Source: CAZKRU01 sp964555235 (lineage in GTDB: Bacteria > Verrucomicrobiota > Verrucomicrobiia > Methylacidiphilales > CAMAQI01). From it: DNA of 39,783 bases. Below are positions 29,805 through 37,477 of this stretch, piece by piece. The notes beneath the pieces are model-generated. The model was given only the letters and a program-made list of their open reading frames with translations, ran no database searches and was not told where the DNA came from. Location of the stretch: NCBI GenBank assembly GCA_964555235.1, contig CAZKRU010000040.1, positions 1 through 39,783 of the forward strand, given 5' to 3'. The stretch's first letter is position 1, and each line of letters begins with the position of its first letter. Made by a program: the position numbers and the translations under genes.

Positions 29805-30638
29805 TTAACTGTGGTTCAGATATGCGTGTTGGATTTTTTTCAGGAATTCGTCCTGATCCGTCGCCCAGAGGCGATTGGAAAAGACTTCGACTTCGTTGAA
29901 ACCATTGAATCCGTTTTCCTCGACCCAGCCACGAATTTGGCGAATCGGAATGCATCCTTCACCCATGAGACCTCGGTCATTGAGGAGATCGGTCGTCGGA
30001 GTGCGCCAATCGCAGATGTGAAAGGCCGAGAGGGCTTTGAGTTTGGCGCAGCGACGGATTTCGCTTTCCAAATTCGGATCCCACCAGAGGTGATAGACAT
30101 CCAGGGCGACGCCAACGAAGCGGGATTTAAGCTGCTCCACCATGTCGTTGGCTTGACCGAGGGTGTTCACGGCCGAGCGGTCATCCGCATACATCGGGTG
30201 AAGTGGCTCAATGGCAAGGGTGACTCCGGCCGCTTCGGCATGAGGAAGTACGGCGGCGATTCCGTCAACGATTTGCTTGCGAGATTCGATCAACGATTGG
30301 CCGGGAACACTTCCACAGACGAGAACAATGATCGGAGCGCCCAAGGCAGAGGCTTCATCGACGATGCTTCGATTCTCATCAATCGCCTTTTGTCGGGCTG
30401 CGGCATCCTTGCTGGGAAAAAAACCGCCACGACAGAGGGAGACAATGGAGAGTCCTGCCTGACGAATCTGATTTCCGACCGTTTTCGGATCGCGTCCTTC
30501 AATGGCTTGGCGCCAGACGGTGATTCCTTTGACGCCTGCTTTGGCATAACGTTCCACCGCCTGTTCCACGGCCCACGGTTTGGTGGTGATGGTATGAATG
30601 CAGAGTTTTGAGTAATCGGTAAGAGAAGAAGCACTCAT
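29805..30638 (-). CDS. Sugar phosphate isomerase/epimerase-like TIM-barrel protein of the uronate operon
   Basis: 277 residues from the ATG at 30638, one base after the stop of the GH88-like gene; the frame extends further upstream but into that gene. KLCIHTITTKPWAVEQAVERY opens the barrel. IIVLVCGSVPG, LAIEPLHPMYADDRSAVNT (metal-ligand Glu) and VALDVYHLWWDPNLE (Asp/His) follow, with GEGCIPIRQIRGWVEE and NEVEVFS at the end. All four usual metal-ligand positions of the xylose-isomerase-like family seem present. It probably interconverts keto- and aldo-forms or epimers of the uronate intermediate. The exact reaction is unknown. Confidence 0.87.
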   Translation of the reverse strand: MSASSLTDYSKLCIHTITTKPWAVEQAVERYAKAGVKGITVWRQAIEGRDPKTVGNQIRQAGLSIVSLCRGGFFPSKDAAARQKAIDENRSIVDEASALGAPIIVLVCGSVPGQSLIESRKQIVDGIAAVLPHAEAAGVTLAIEPLHPMYADDRSAVNTLGQANDMVEQLKSRFVGVALDVYHLWWDPNLESEIRRCAKLKALSAFHICDWRTPTTDLLNDRGLMGEGCIPIRQIRGWVEENGFNGFNEVEVFSNRLWATDQDEFLKKIQHAYLNHS

Positions 30639-30639
30639 A

Positions 30640-32016
30640 TTAGAGGAAGAATTGATACGGCTTTTTTCCAGTCGCCTCACGAAGAACGATCAATGCCAGC
30701 TCACGCGCATGATAGTCACCCCACATACAGGCTTCCCCACAAGGGACTTTCTGTTTGGGTGGAATGTAGTCCCATCCATTCGGGCGGTGATAAACCGAGT
30801 GTAGTAAGAGTCCTTCGTGCTTTGGATCGGTTGAAAGATAGAGATCGGAGAAGAGGGTTTGAGCCACGGTGAGCCCGGCTTGATAGTAACGTTCTCCCCC
30901 CTTTTTATCTCCATGCTTTTTGAGATATTTGCCAAGGCGAATTAATCCTTGAGCGCTGATGGCCGCTGCAGAGCTATCGACCGGTTCGTGATCATTGAAC
31001 GGCTCGGCGGGACGGTCCAAATAATCACCGAGGTTTGCTAATCCCGGAGCACCGGTATCCCAATAAGGAACGCCGCACGTTGGAGTTTGATTGAGATAAA
31101 AATCCGCGACTGCGCGGGAAACTTCTTCGAAACGTTTGAGGATTTTCTTTTTTCCGCCGAACGGAATAAGCTCTTTTTCAGAAAGCGTTTCGATGAATTC
31201 CATCTGTTCCGGATATCCACAGAGAATCCAGGAGAGACCTCGTGTCCAAGTGGAGAAGGGGGCGTATCCTTGTTGACTGCTGGGACAGCGATAGCTGCCA
31301 TCGTTCAAGTTGAAAATCGATTCGTGGGCGACCCGGCCTTTGAGGTCATAGAAATCGCGCCCTTTTCCGAAGTAGACATTGAACTGAGCTGTGGTTTCAG
31401 CGTGTTGAAGGACGCGCTCCAAGAGATTAATCTTCCGATCGCGCTCTCCCATGAGACGGTGACCAAGTTGATGACTCACCGAGAGCGCACGCATCGAGCG
31501 AATGGTGTCAGCAAAAAGCGAATGGGGTCCATTGAAGGAATAAACATAACCAAGTCCATTGGGAAGATCGGTCCAGCGCGCGGCTTGGATGGCTCCCGTG
31601 AGTTTGAGGGCGAGTTCGTAGAAATTTCGATCTCCGGTATTTTCCGGAATGCGCCCTTCGTTCATCAGTCGCAAAAGATTGCCGTAAGTGCTGACGTTGT
31701 TGAATCCGTGATCGTGAACGCCGATGTGACTGATGTGGGGCGCCATCCAATCGAGGGTGTTCTTTTTGCCCGCTTTGAGAAAGGATTGATCGCCCGTGGC
31801 ATCAAATTGGAGAATTTCGCTTCCAAATTGAAACCCTTGGGTCCACTCGGTCCACCCCATTGCCGTGTATTTTCCTTTGATCGTGAAAACCGGAGCCCCT
31901 TTGGAGGGATGATAACGTCGATTGAGATTTCGAATCTTGGGGGCAGAAACTTCAAAGACGCGTTCAGCGGGTTTCTTGAGTTGTGCGGCGGTCAGGGTGG
32001 AATCGATGTTGATCAT
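30640..32016 (-). CDS. GH88-family unsaturated glucuronyl hydrolase-like enzyme
   Basis: 458 residues with the (alpha/alpha)6-barrel pattern of GH88. VHDHGFNNVSTYGN holds Asp102, equivalent to a conserved catalytic-site Asp. Other features: DGSYRCPSSQQGYAPFSTWTRG (about 247-268), LSWILCGYPEQM, GVPYWDTGAPG, and EPVDSSAAAISAQGL (about 348-362), the strongly conserved DSSA block. Family members hydrolyse the 4,5-unsaturated uronyl residue left by polysaccharide lyases. No signal peptide is seen, so it should act in the cytoplasm on imported oligosaccharides. It feeds KDG-type products to the kinase and aldolase downstream. Confidence 0.88.
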   Translation of the reverse strand: MINIDSTLTAAQLKKPAERVFEVSAPKIRNLNRRYHPSKGAPVFTIKGKYTAMGWTEWTQGFQFGSEILQFDATGDQSFLKAGKKNTLDWMAPHISHIGVHDHGFNNVSTYGNLLRLMNEGRIPENTGDRNFYELALKLTGAIQAARWTDLPNGLGYVYSFNGPHSLFADTIRSMRALSVSHQLGHRLMGERDRKINLLERVLQHAETTAQFNVYFGKGRDFYDLKGRVAHESIFNLNDGSYRCPSSQQGYAPFSTWTRGLSWILCGYPEQMEFIETLSEKELIPFGGKKKILKRFEEVSRAVADFYLNQTPTCGVPYWDTGAPGLANLGDYLDRPAEPFNDHEPVDSSAAAISAQGLIRLGKYLKKHGDKKGGERYYQAGLTVAQTLFSDLYLSTDPKHEGLLLHSVYHRPNGWDYIPPKQKVPCGEACMWGDYHARELALIVLREATGKKPYQFFL

Positions 32017-32042
32017 AAGCTTGGAGAGCCAGGGGTTAGGGG

Positions 32043-32837
32043 TTAGAGGCGACGAAGATGAAATCCGCCATCAACGGCGATGACGTTTCCGGTGGAGAAG
32101 GGATAGGCTCCCTCAAGAATTGACTTAACGGCGAGCCCGATGTCATCCGGCTTTCCCCAACGCTTTTGGGGGACTAGTCCTTCTTCGATGAGTTTGTCGT
32201 ATTTTCCTTTTACGCCGGAAGTCATATCGGTTTCCATGATCCCGGGGCGAATCTCGAAGACCTGAACTCCTTCGCTCGCGAGACGAACCGCGAAGAGTTG
32301 AGTCGTCATGGCGAGCCCCGCCTTGGAGATACAATACTCGCCGCGATTCACGGAAGCAGTGTCCGCCGAGATGGAAGTAATGAACATCAACTTGTAACCG
32401 GAGGCGATCCGGGATTTTCCGGAATTTTGAAGCCAGTAACGGGAGACGAGTTGGGAGAGGAAGAAGGGGCCTTTTAAATTAACGCCGAGAACTTCGTCAA
32501 AGCTCTCTTCGGAGGTCTCTGTGAGATCCGCTCGAACGCGTGGAGCCATTCCGGCGTTATTGACGAGCGCATCAATTCTTCCGAGTTGAGAGAGGGTCTG
32601 ATCGACAATCTGCTGGCGGTCTTTGGAGCTTCCGAGATTTCCTTGAACGATTGCAAATTGTTGGGTGGGATTGGTGGCAAGATTTTTACAGCGGGATTCG
32701 GTTTCGCGTGCTGCCGCCTCATTCCCGGCATAGTGAATGGCAATGCTGTAGCCCGCTTTCGCGCAAACTTCGGCAACGCCCCGTCCCAGGCCGCGACTGG
32801 CTCCGGTGATCAGGACAACGGCAGGTGATGAACTCAT
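32043..32837 (-). CDS. Short-chain dehydrogenase/reductase of the uronate operon
   Basis: 264 residues, classical SDR. TGASRGLG (11-18) binds NAD(P). NNAGMAP stabilises the fold. The Ser/Tyr/Lys triad is FITSISADTA and YCISKAG, and RPGIMETDM follows. The C terminus has GNVIAVDGGFHL. Similar to FabG-type enzymes, but its position as the first gene of a GH88/KDG operon suggests a uronate step such as reduction of 5-keto-4-deoxyuronate or 2,5-diketogluconate (KduD-like). No lyase or transporter is adjacent. The promoter presumably lies in the upstream gap. Confidence 0.9.
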   Translation of the reverse strand: MSSSPAVVLITGASRGLGRGVAEVCAKAGYSIAIHYAGNEAAARETESRCKNLATNPTQQFAIVQGNLGSSKDRQQIVDQTLSQLGRIDALVNNAGMAPRVRADLTETSEESFDEVLGVNLKGPFFLSQLVSRYWLQNSGKSRIASGYKLMFITSISADTASVNRGEYCISKAGLAMTTQLFAVRLASEGVQVFEIRPGIMETDMTSGVKGKYDKLIEEGLVPQKRWGKPDDIGLAVKSILEGAYPFSTGNVIAVDGGFHLRRL

Positions 32838-32870
32838 GGGTTTAGAATTACCATAAGATGAAGAAAGGTG

Positions 32871-32903
32871 TTAGCACAAAAAATGAATAATTTAGCATAA
32901 AAA
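32871..32903. promoter_or_regulatory. Repeated TTAGCA[CT]AAAAA motif upstream of the uronate operon
   Basis: TTAGCACAAAAA at 32871 and TTAGCATAAAAA at 32892 are in the same orientation, 21 bases apart, in the AT-rich region 34 bases upstream of the SDR start. The spacing matches the 21-base repeat near 4461-4490, where the motif is TGAGCA. Candidate operator; regulator not shown. Confidence 0.45.
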
Positions 32904-32931
32904 CGACATTATTTAATATGGATTTGAGCCT

Positions 32932-33112
32932 CTCACACAAAGGCACGAAGCTCACGAAGTTTTTGTTTTGGAGGATGGGAATAATTTGAATTAAATCAAA
33001 AGGAGGGCTTCCTTTGTGAACTTCGTGTGTTGTGCCCCCCCTTCGCCCCCGCACCAAACCAGTCACGCCTCCGGCTGGAAATGCTTTTCCTTTCAGAAGG
33101 GTTTTGTGTGAG
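32932..33112. repeat. Intergenic element bounded by CTCACACAAA inverted repeats, second copy
   Basis: CTCACACAAA (32932-32941) and TTTGTGTGAG (33103-33112) form perfect 10-base ends. The right 42 bases (33071-33112) match 6765-6806 at 38 positions; the interior is otherwise different. It also has CACGAAG/CTTCGTG inverted copies. Together with 32838-32931 it fills the 283-base gap between the SDR and hypothetical genes; no gene is seen. Confidence 0.6.
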
Positions 33113-33120
33113 GAAGGATT

Positions 33121-33408
33121 TTATTTAATCAACGCTTTCGCAAGGGCTTCCCACTCTTCCGGAAGCGGGTCCGAGCAGGGGGGCTTTCCCGCGAGGGAAT
33201 ACCAGTAGCGTGCGTTTGACGGGTCTCCTTCCACTCGATGAAGATGAGCGTGAATCCAGGCGGCTTCGGCAGTTTTTAAGTCCTGAACGATCTGATGGGC
33301 TTTTTCCCAGTTCCCTTTTCGGGTCCACCAGAGGGATTGAAGTTCAGGGGATGCGGGCGGCGGCGTGGATCCTGAAAGTGATTGAATGAAAAAGTCAAGG
33401 GGGAGCAT
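33121..33408 (-). CDS. Conserved hypothetical protein, 95 residues
   Basis: 95 residues with no signal peptide. LQSLWWTRKGNWEKAHQIVQ and AAWIHAHLHRVEGD, then NARYWYSLAG, form a recognisable repeated pattern (KGxWxxAHxxxQ ... HAxLHRxEGDxxNAxYWY) that I recall from unnamed bacterial proteins; it may be TPR-like (helix-turn-helix pairs). The start overlaps by 23 bases a possible upstream start of the chemoreceptor gene on the other strand, but not the start I prefer there. Function unknown. Confidence 0.75.
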   Translation of the reverse strand: MLPLDFFIQSLSGSTPPPASPELQSLWWTRKGNWEKAHQIVQDLKTAEAAWIHAHLHRVEGDPSNARYWYSLAGKPPCSDPLPEEWEALAKALIK

Positions 33409-33484
33409 TAGTTTATTTTCAGAGGATAAACATTTTCGTGGGAAAATGAAGAAAAAATGCTTTAATGGGATGGGGAGTCAATTT

Positions 33485-35293
33485 ATGAAGTACAATTCAA
33501 AGGTCGGTTTTAATTTGATGAGTCTGTTTTTGATGGGGGAATTGACGGGGAGATTGCATGCAGTTACCGCGCAGGAAAAATTAGAAAATGTTCTTTCGGA
33601 ATCGATCTGGCCGGCGATTTGTATTTTTGCGGTCGGCATGGCGTTATTCAACTGCGTGGTTTACTACTTAACCAAGCAGCGAAGTCTTCACACCCGGGTT
33701 TTGGGAATGGCGGTCGTGATTGTCATGGGGACGAATTTCTTCGGAGCGATCATGCATTACAAGTTTAATGCAATCGAAGAGGAGATGGATCGAACCACAC
33801 AACATCTCTTACCTGCTGCCAATTCCCTTGCTTTGGCGGAAAAGCATTTTCAGAGGGAGTGCTCGATCATTGAAAAGCTTCTCTTATCGGGAGAAGCTTC
33901 AGCCGAGGGAGAGCTTCAAAAGACGGCGGAACTATCGAAGCACGCCTTAGTTGAAGCGGTTGAGGCGTTCACTTCCCTCAAGGTTGAAGCGGTTCGTGAT
34001 GAGGATAAGGCGATGCTTCGTCGTTTTGAGGAGCTGAAGGATTTGCATGATCAACATGTTCAGGGAACGCGAAAGTTGATTTCGATGGTGAAGTCCCAAA
34101 GCGGAGAGCTCGCTCGTGAAAGTAAAGCGGCAGAAGATCTCCGAGTTCAGTTGAAGGATCGATTTTCTTCATACGTGACTCAGATTCAGAAAAAGAACGA
34201 AACCGATTCAACTCGTGCGTTTGCACTGGTGTTGGCTACTGCCAAGTTTGACCTTTATGTTTCAGGGATGTTGATCTTTATGGGGGGATTTGCATCGCTC
34301 ATTGTGAGTAAATCGATTTCGGATCGAATCACTGCAGCGACGGGCAAAATGCAGGGGAGTGTGGAGCAAACGACGGAAGCGGCATCCAATGTCTCGGATT
34401 CGAGTCGAATGCTCTCGGAAGGCGCCAGTCAACAGGCAGCTTCCATTGAAGAGACCTCCTCTTCGCTTGAGGAGATGGCGAGCATGACCAAGCGCAATGC
34501 GGATAATGCGCAGCAAGCCAAGGAGATTGCCCAACAAACTCGCGAGACGGCCGAGGTGGGGGCGAAGGATATCGTTGAAATGACACAGGCGATGGATGAG
34601 ACGAAGGCTTCGAGTAACAATATTTCCAAGATCATCAAAACGATCGATGAGATTGCCTTCCAGACAAACATCCTTGCGTTGAACGCGGCGGTGGAGGCGG
34701 CCCGTGCGGGTGAGGCGGGGCTCGGTTTTGCGGTCGTTGCGGATGAAGTTCGCAATCTCGCTCAGCGCAGTGCACAGGCCGCACGCGAGACGGCGGAGAA
34801 GATCGAAGATTCGATTGCGAAGAGTGAGCGAGGGGTTGAGATCAGCGGCAAGGTGGCGCAGGTGCTACAGCAGATTGTGAGCAAAGCGCGCGAGGTGGAT
34901 GATCTCGTTGGTGAGATTGCGATGGCTTCGAAAGAGCAAAGCCAGGGAATCGAGCAGGTAAACATGGCTGTTTCAGCGATGGATAAGGTGATTCAATCCA
35001 ATACTGCCAGCGCCTATCAGCAAACCGAGTCGGCAGAGATGTTAATGCGACAGGCCGCTTCGTTACGTGAAACCGCACAAGTTTTGATCGAGGTCGTGGA
35101 AGGAGACGGAAGTAGTGATCCTTCGGTAACCATTCGCCAGGAAAATGTAGCGACTCCGAAAGAAACCTTGAAACCGGTTGCGACTCCGGTACTGAAAAGT
35201 GCGGATTCCTTCGAGAAAGCGTTAGCGCTTCCGGCAAAAACCACAAAACCTTCGAAGCCGACGGTGGCTTCGGGAGATTTTGAGAATTTCTAG
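33485..35293 (+). CDS. Methyl-accepting chemotaxis protein
   Basis: 602 residues from the ATG at 33485 (GGGGAG eight bases upstream); the frame could extend to ATGs at 33446 or 33386. Two membrane helices lie near 36-58 and 66-86, then a ~160-residue helical sensor part, and a third helix near 250-272. The signalling tip is IAFQTNILALNAAVEAARAG with GFAVVADEVRNLAQRSA. No clear HAMP domain follows the last helix. The C terminus has a ~60-residue flexible linker and ends DFENF, which fits the xFxxF type of CheR-tethering pentapeptide. No other chemotaxis genes are in the window. Confidence 0.9.
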   Translation: MKYNSKVGFNLMSLFLMGELTGRLHAVTAQEKLENVLSESIWPAICIFAVGMALFNCVVYYLTKQRSLHTRVLGMAVVIVMGTNFFGAIMHYKFNAIEEEMDRTTQHLLPAANSLALAEKHFQRECSIIEKLLLSGEASAEGELQKTAELSKHALVEAVEAFTSLKVEAVRDEDKAMLRRFEELKDLHDQHVQGTRKLISMVKSQSGELARESKAAEDLRVQLKDRFSSYVTQIQKKNETDSTRAFALVLATAKFDLYVSGMLIFMGGFASLIVSKSISDRITAATGKMQGSVEQTTEAASNVSDSSRMLSEGASQQAASIEETSSSLEEMASMTKRNADNAQQAKEIAQQTRETAEVGAKDIVEMTQAMDETKASSNNISKIIKTIDEIAFQTNILALNAAVEAARAGEAGLGFAVVADEVRNLAQRSAQAARETAEKIEDSIAKSERGVEISGKVAQVLQQIVSKAREVDDLVGEIAMASKEQSQGIEQVNMAVSAMDKVIQSNTASAYQQTESAEMLMRQAASLRETAQVLIEVVEGDGSSDPSVTIRQENVATPKETLKPVATPVLKSADSFEKALALPAKTTKPSKPTVASGDFENF

Positions 35294-35793
35294 AGCGGAA
35301 GATTGCGGAGACAGAGACTCTGGATGTAGGCGAGAAAATCGATTTCACCCAAGGCTCGAAACTTGGGAGAGTCTGGGGTTTGAAAGAGATCCCGAGTCAT
35401 ATCGGTTTCAGTAATCTGGTGTTGAGCGGCGAGCAAAAGTCTTCGGTCATTGAGGATTTGAAGGAAGGTGTCTGCTTCAGCAAGTGGAAGTGACCAATGG
35501 GAGGCCTCGGGGGATTTTGCCAATTCTTGAACCCATCGCTCTACAAATATCTGCCGTTCATCGCGCCAGTGTTGGCGGATTTCCTCGAGAAAATGTTGTT
35601 CGGTTTCGAGTTCTGATTTTTCTTCCGGAGTCATTCCAATCTTTCCCTTCCAGTAGCGCTGAGCTTCGGGGGGAAGTGATTCAAAAGCGATTTCATAACT
35701 GTCGCGTAAGGCAAAAAAGCATCCCGCGAGAACTTCTCGTTCCCATGGCTCTATTTCAAAAGAGAGCTGTTGATCGTTTCGGGTAATTTTCAC
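35290..35793 (-). CDS. DUF2017-like protein next to clpS
   Basis: 167 residues. The C-terminal LQILNDRRLLLAAQHQIT and IDFLAYIQSLCLRNL recall the DUF2017 pattern (LNDxRLxL... and xxYLxxLQexLxxxL) known mainly from actinobacteria, where the gene also follows clpS. The GTG start overlaps the clpS stop in GTGA, so translation is coupled. Function unknown; a role linked to the ClpS/ClpP adaptor system is suggested by the repeated linkage only. It ends 4 bases inside the end of the convergent chemoreceptor gene. Confidence 0.72.
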   Translation of the reverse strand: MKITRNDQQLSFEIEPWEREVLAGCFFALRDSYEIAFESLPPEAQRYWKGKIGMTPEEKSELETEQHFLEEIRQHWRDERQIFVERWVQELAKSPEASHWSLPLAEADTFLQILNDRRLLLAAQHQITETDMTRDLFQTPDSPKFRALGEIDFLAYIQSLCLRNLPL

Positions 35794-36152
35794 AGGGATT
35801 GAAGAGTGGCTTGAAGCCCAAAGGCTTGGAGCTCGTGGACGAGATGTTCGGCACGTTCGTGGGTTTCCTGCGCGACGAGGCTTTTTCCTTGATGATGAAC
35901 CTCGAGCATATGTTTTCTCGCCTGGGTTTCGGTCATGTGAAGGACTTTTTGAAAAACATAAACGACGTAATCCATCAGGTTGATCGGATCATTCCAGACG
36001 ATAACGCTCCAATGCTTGTCGAAGGCCTCGTTAATTTCGGTGAGGGGGGTCGGTTCAACAATCGTTGAGCCGCATTTGGAGCGGACCTCTCCCCGAAAAA
36101 CGTTCGGGGCAGGCGGGAGAGACGTCCCTACCAATGGGTGACTTTCTCGCAT
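35790..36152 (-). CDS. clpS: ATP-dependent Clp protease adaptor ClpS with a repeat-derived N-terminal extension
   Basis: The ClpS core (last ~85 residues) starts at HWSVIVWNDPINLMDYVVYV, with the N-degron-binding Asn-Asp pair, and has ARKHMLEVHHQGKSLV (the Met and His of the binding pocket). It delivers N-degron substrates to ClpA/ClpC. From the ATG at 36152 the protein has 120 residues. The first ~35 residues include a GGTAGGG-family palindrome (36078-36133) and look nothing like other ClpS N termini. A GTG at 36215 would overlap the MoeB gene. The true start is uncertain; no good ribosome binding site is seen at either. Confidence 0.85.
   Translation of the reverse strand: MRESHPLVGTSLPPAPNVFRGEVRSKCGSTIVEPTPLTEINEAFDKHWSVIVWNDPINLMDYVVYVFQKVLHMTETQARKHMLEVHHQGKSLVAQETHERAEHLVHELQAFGLQATLQSL
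36078..36133. repeat. GGTAGGG-family palindromic repeat within the clpS frame
   Basis: It starts GGAGCGGACCTCTCCCC, has a CGAAAAACGTTCG core and ends GAGACGTCCCTACCA. The reverse complement closely matches 18171-18226, the other copy lying in a coding region. It separates the moeB-like gene from the conserved ClpS core. Confidence 0.75.
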
Positions 36153-36175
36153 AAGCTGAGGATCGGTTTCCAAAA

Positions 36176-37354
36176 TCAGTACTTTGGAACGGTGGGGTCG
36201 ATCTGCTCGCTCCACGCATCGATTCCGCCGGCCAGGTTTTTAATTCTCCGAAATCCGGAGTCATAGAGGAGTTTCCAGGCCTTGGCGCTTCGGATTCCCG
36301 ATTTGCAGGAGAGGACGATTTCGCGGGCGCTGTCGAGTTCATGAACCCGCCGCGCCAGTTCTCCGGCTGGAATCAATCGAGCCCCGGGAATTTTGGCGAT
36401 TTCGTACTCCTGCGGTTCACGCACGTCGATGTGATCGAAGTCGACGCCCTGGTCCATCTGTTTCTTTAATTCCTGAACCGTCATTTCCGGTACGGTGAAA
36501 TGTTGCTCTGGAGTGTGACCGACGCCGCAGAACTGTTCGTAATCGATCAGTTCGTGAATCGTACGATTCGCACTGCAAATCGGACATTTTGGATCCTTGC
36601 GGAGTTTGAGCTCACGGAATTTCATCTTAAGGGCATCAAAGAGAACGAGTCGACCAATCAGAAGATCGCCACAGCCGACGATCAGTTTGACGGTTTCAAT
36701 GGCCTGAATGACTCCGATGATTCCCGGGAGTACGCCGAGAACGCCTCCTTCGGCGCAGCTTGGAACCATTCCGGGTTCTGGAGGCTCAGGATAGACGCAA
36801 CGGTAGCACGGGCCCTTTTCGCCCCAAAAAACGGTGGCCTGGCCGTCAAAGCGGAAGATGCTTCCGTAGACATTCGGTTTTCCGAGCAGAACGCAGGCGT
36901 CGTTGACCAAGTAGCGCGTTGGGAAATTATCCGTTCCATCCACGACGATGTCATAATCCTTCATGATCTCCAGTGCGTTATCGGAGCGGAAGGAGGTTTC
37001 GTAGCGCTCCACTTGAACGTACGGATTGATCTCTTTCATCGTTTCAATGGCGGAGTCGATCTTTGGCTTTCCGACGTTCTTCGTTTTGTGAATGATTTGA
37101 CGGTGCAGGTTTGAGTAATCGACCGTGTCAAAATCGACAAGACCGATCTTTCCAATGCCGGCGGCCGTGAGGTAGGCGAGGAGCGGGGAACCGAGTCCTC
37201 CGGTGCCGATACAGAGGACTTTTGCGGCTTTGAGCTTTTGTTGGCCCTGGAGGGTCACCTCGGGCATAATTAAATGACGACCATAACGCTTGATTTCGTC
37301 GTTAGAAAAGGCCACGTTAGCAAAAGACTCCTGAATCCGCGGGATAAAACTCAT
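36176..37354 (-). CDS. moeB: MoeB/ThiF-family sulfur-carrier adenylyltransferase with rhodanese domain
   Basis: 392 residues. The E1-like domain has RYGRHLIMPEV, ATP-binding GTGGLGSPLL (50-59), VDGTDNFPTRYLVND, the zinc pairs CYRC and CPIC, and SCAEGGVLG at the adenylation/thiol region. The C-terminal rhodanese domain (about 285-392) has DVREPQEYEIAKIPGARLIP and active-site loop CKSGIRS with persulfide Cys350. Such MOCS3/Uba4-like fusions activate the C terminus of a sulfur carrier (MoaD, ThiS or CysO) and pass sulfur for molybdopterin, thiamin or cysteine synthesis; which one is not resolved here. clpS follows on the same strand. Confidence 0.92.
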   Translation of the reverse strand: MSFIPRIQESFANVAFSNDEIKRYGRHLIMPEVTLQGQQKLKAAKVLCIGTGGLGSPLLAYLTAAGIGKIGLVDFDTVDYSNLHRQIIHKTKNVGKPKIDSAIETMKEINPYVQVERYETSFRSDNALEIMKDYDIVVDGTDNFPTRYLVNDACVLLGKPNVYGSIFRFDGQATVFWGEKGPCYRCVYPEPPEPGMVPSCAEGGVLGVLPGIIGVIQAIETVKLIVGCGDLLIGRLVLFDALKMKFRELKLRKDPKCPICSANRTIHELIDYEQFCGVGHTPEQHFTVPEMTVQELKKQMDQGVDFDHIDVREPQEYEIAKIPGARLIPAGELARRVHELDSAREIVLSCKSGIRSAKAWKLLYDSGFRRIKNLAGGIDAWSEQIDPTVPKY

Positions 37355-37418
37355 GGGAGTGATATTAGCGGCTTTTGACGGGAATCAAACTAAAATTCGC
37401 TCGGAAGCGAGAAATGAG

Positions 37419-37459
37419 TGGTAGGGGGCTGCGGCGGGTTCGTCGAACCGACCCTACCA
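37419..37459. repeat. GGTAGGG...CCCTACC palindrome upstream of rnd
   Basis: GTGGTAGGG pairs with CCCTACCAA at the ends, and GGTTCG/CGAACC forms the inner stem around a single base, so the loop opens to GTTCGTCGAAC. It lies in the 123-base divergent gap between the MoeB-like and RNase D genes. A possible longer start of RNase D at 37418 would translate it, which I judge spurious. Confidence 0.75.
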
Positions 37460-37477
37460 AGAACGGAATGGGAGAAG

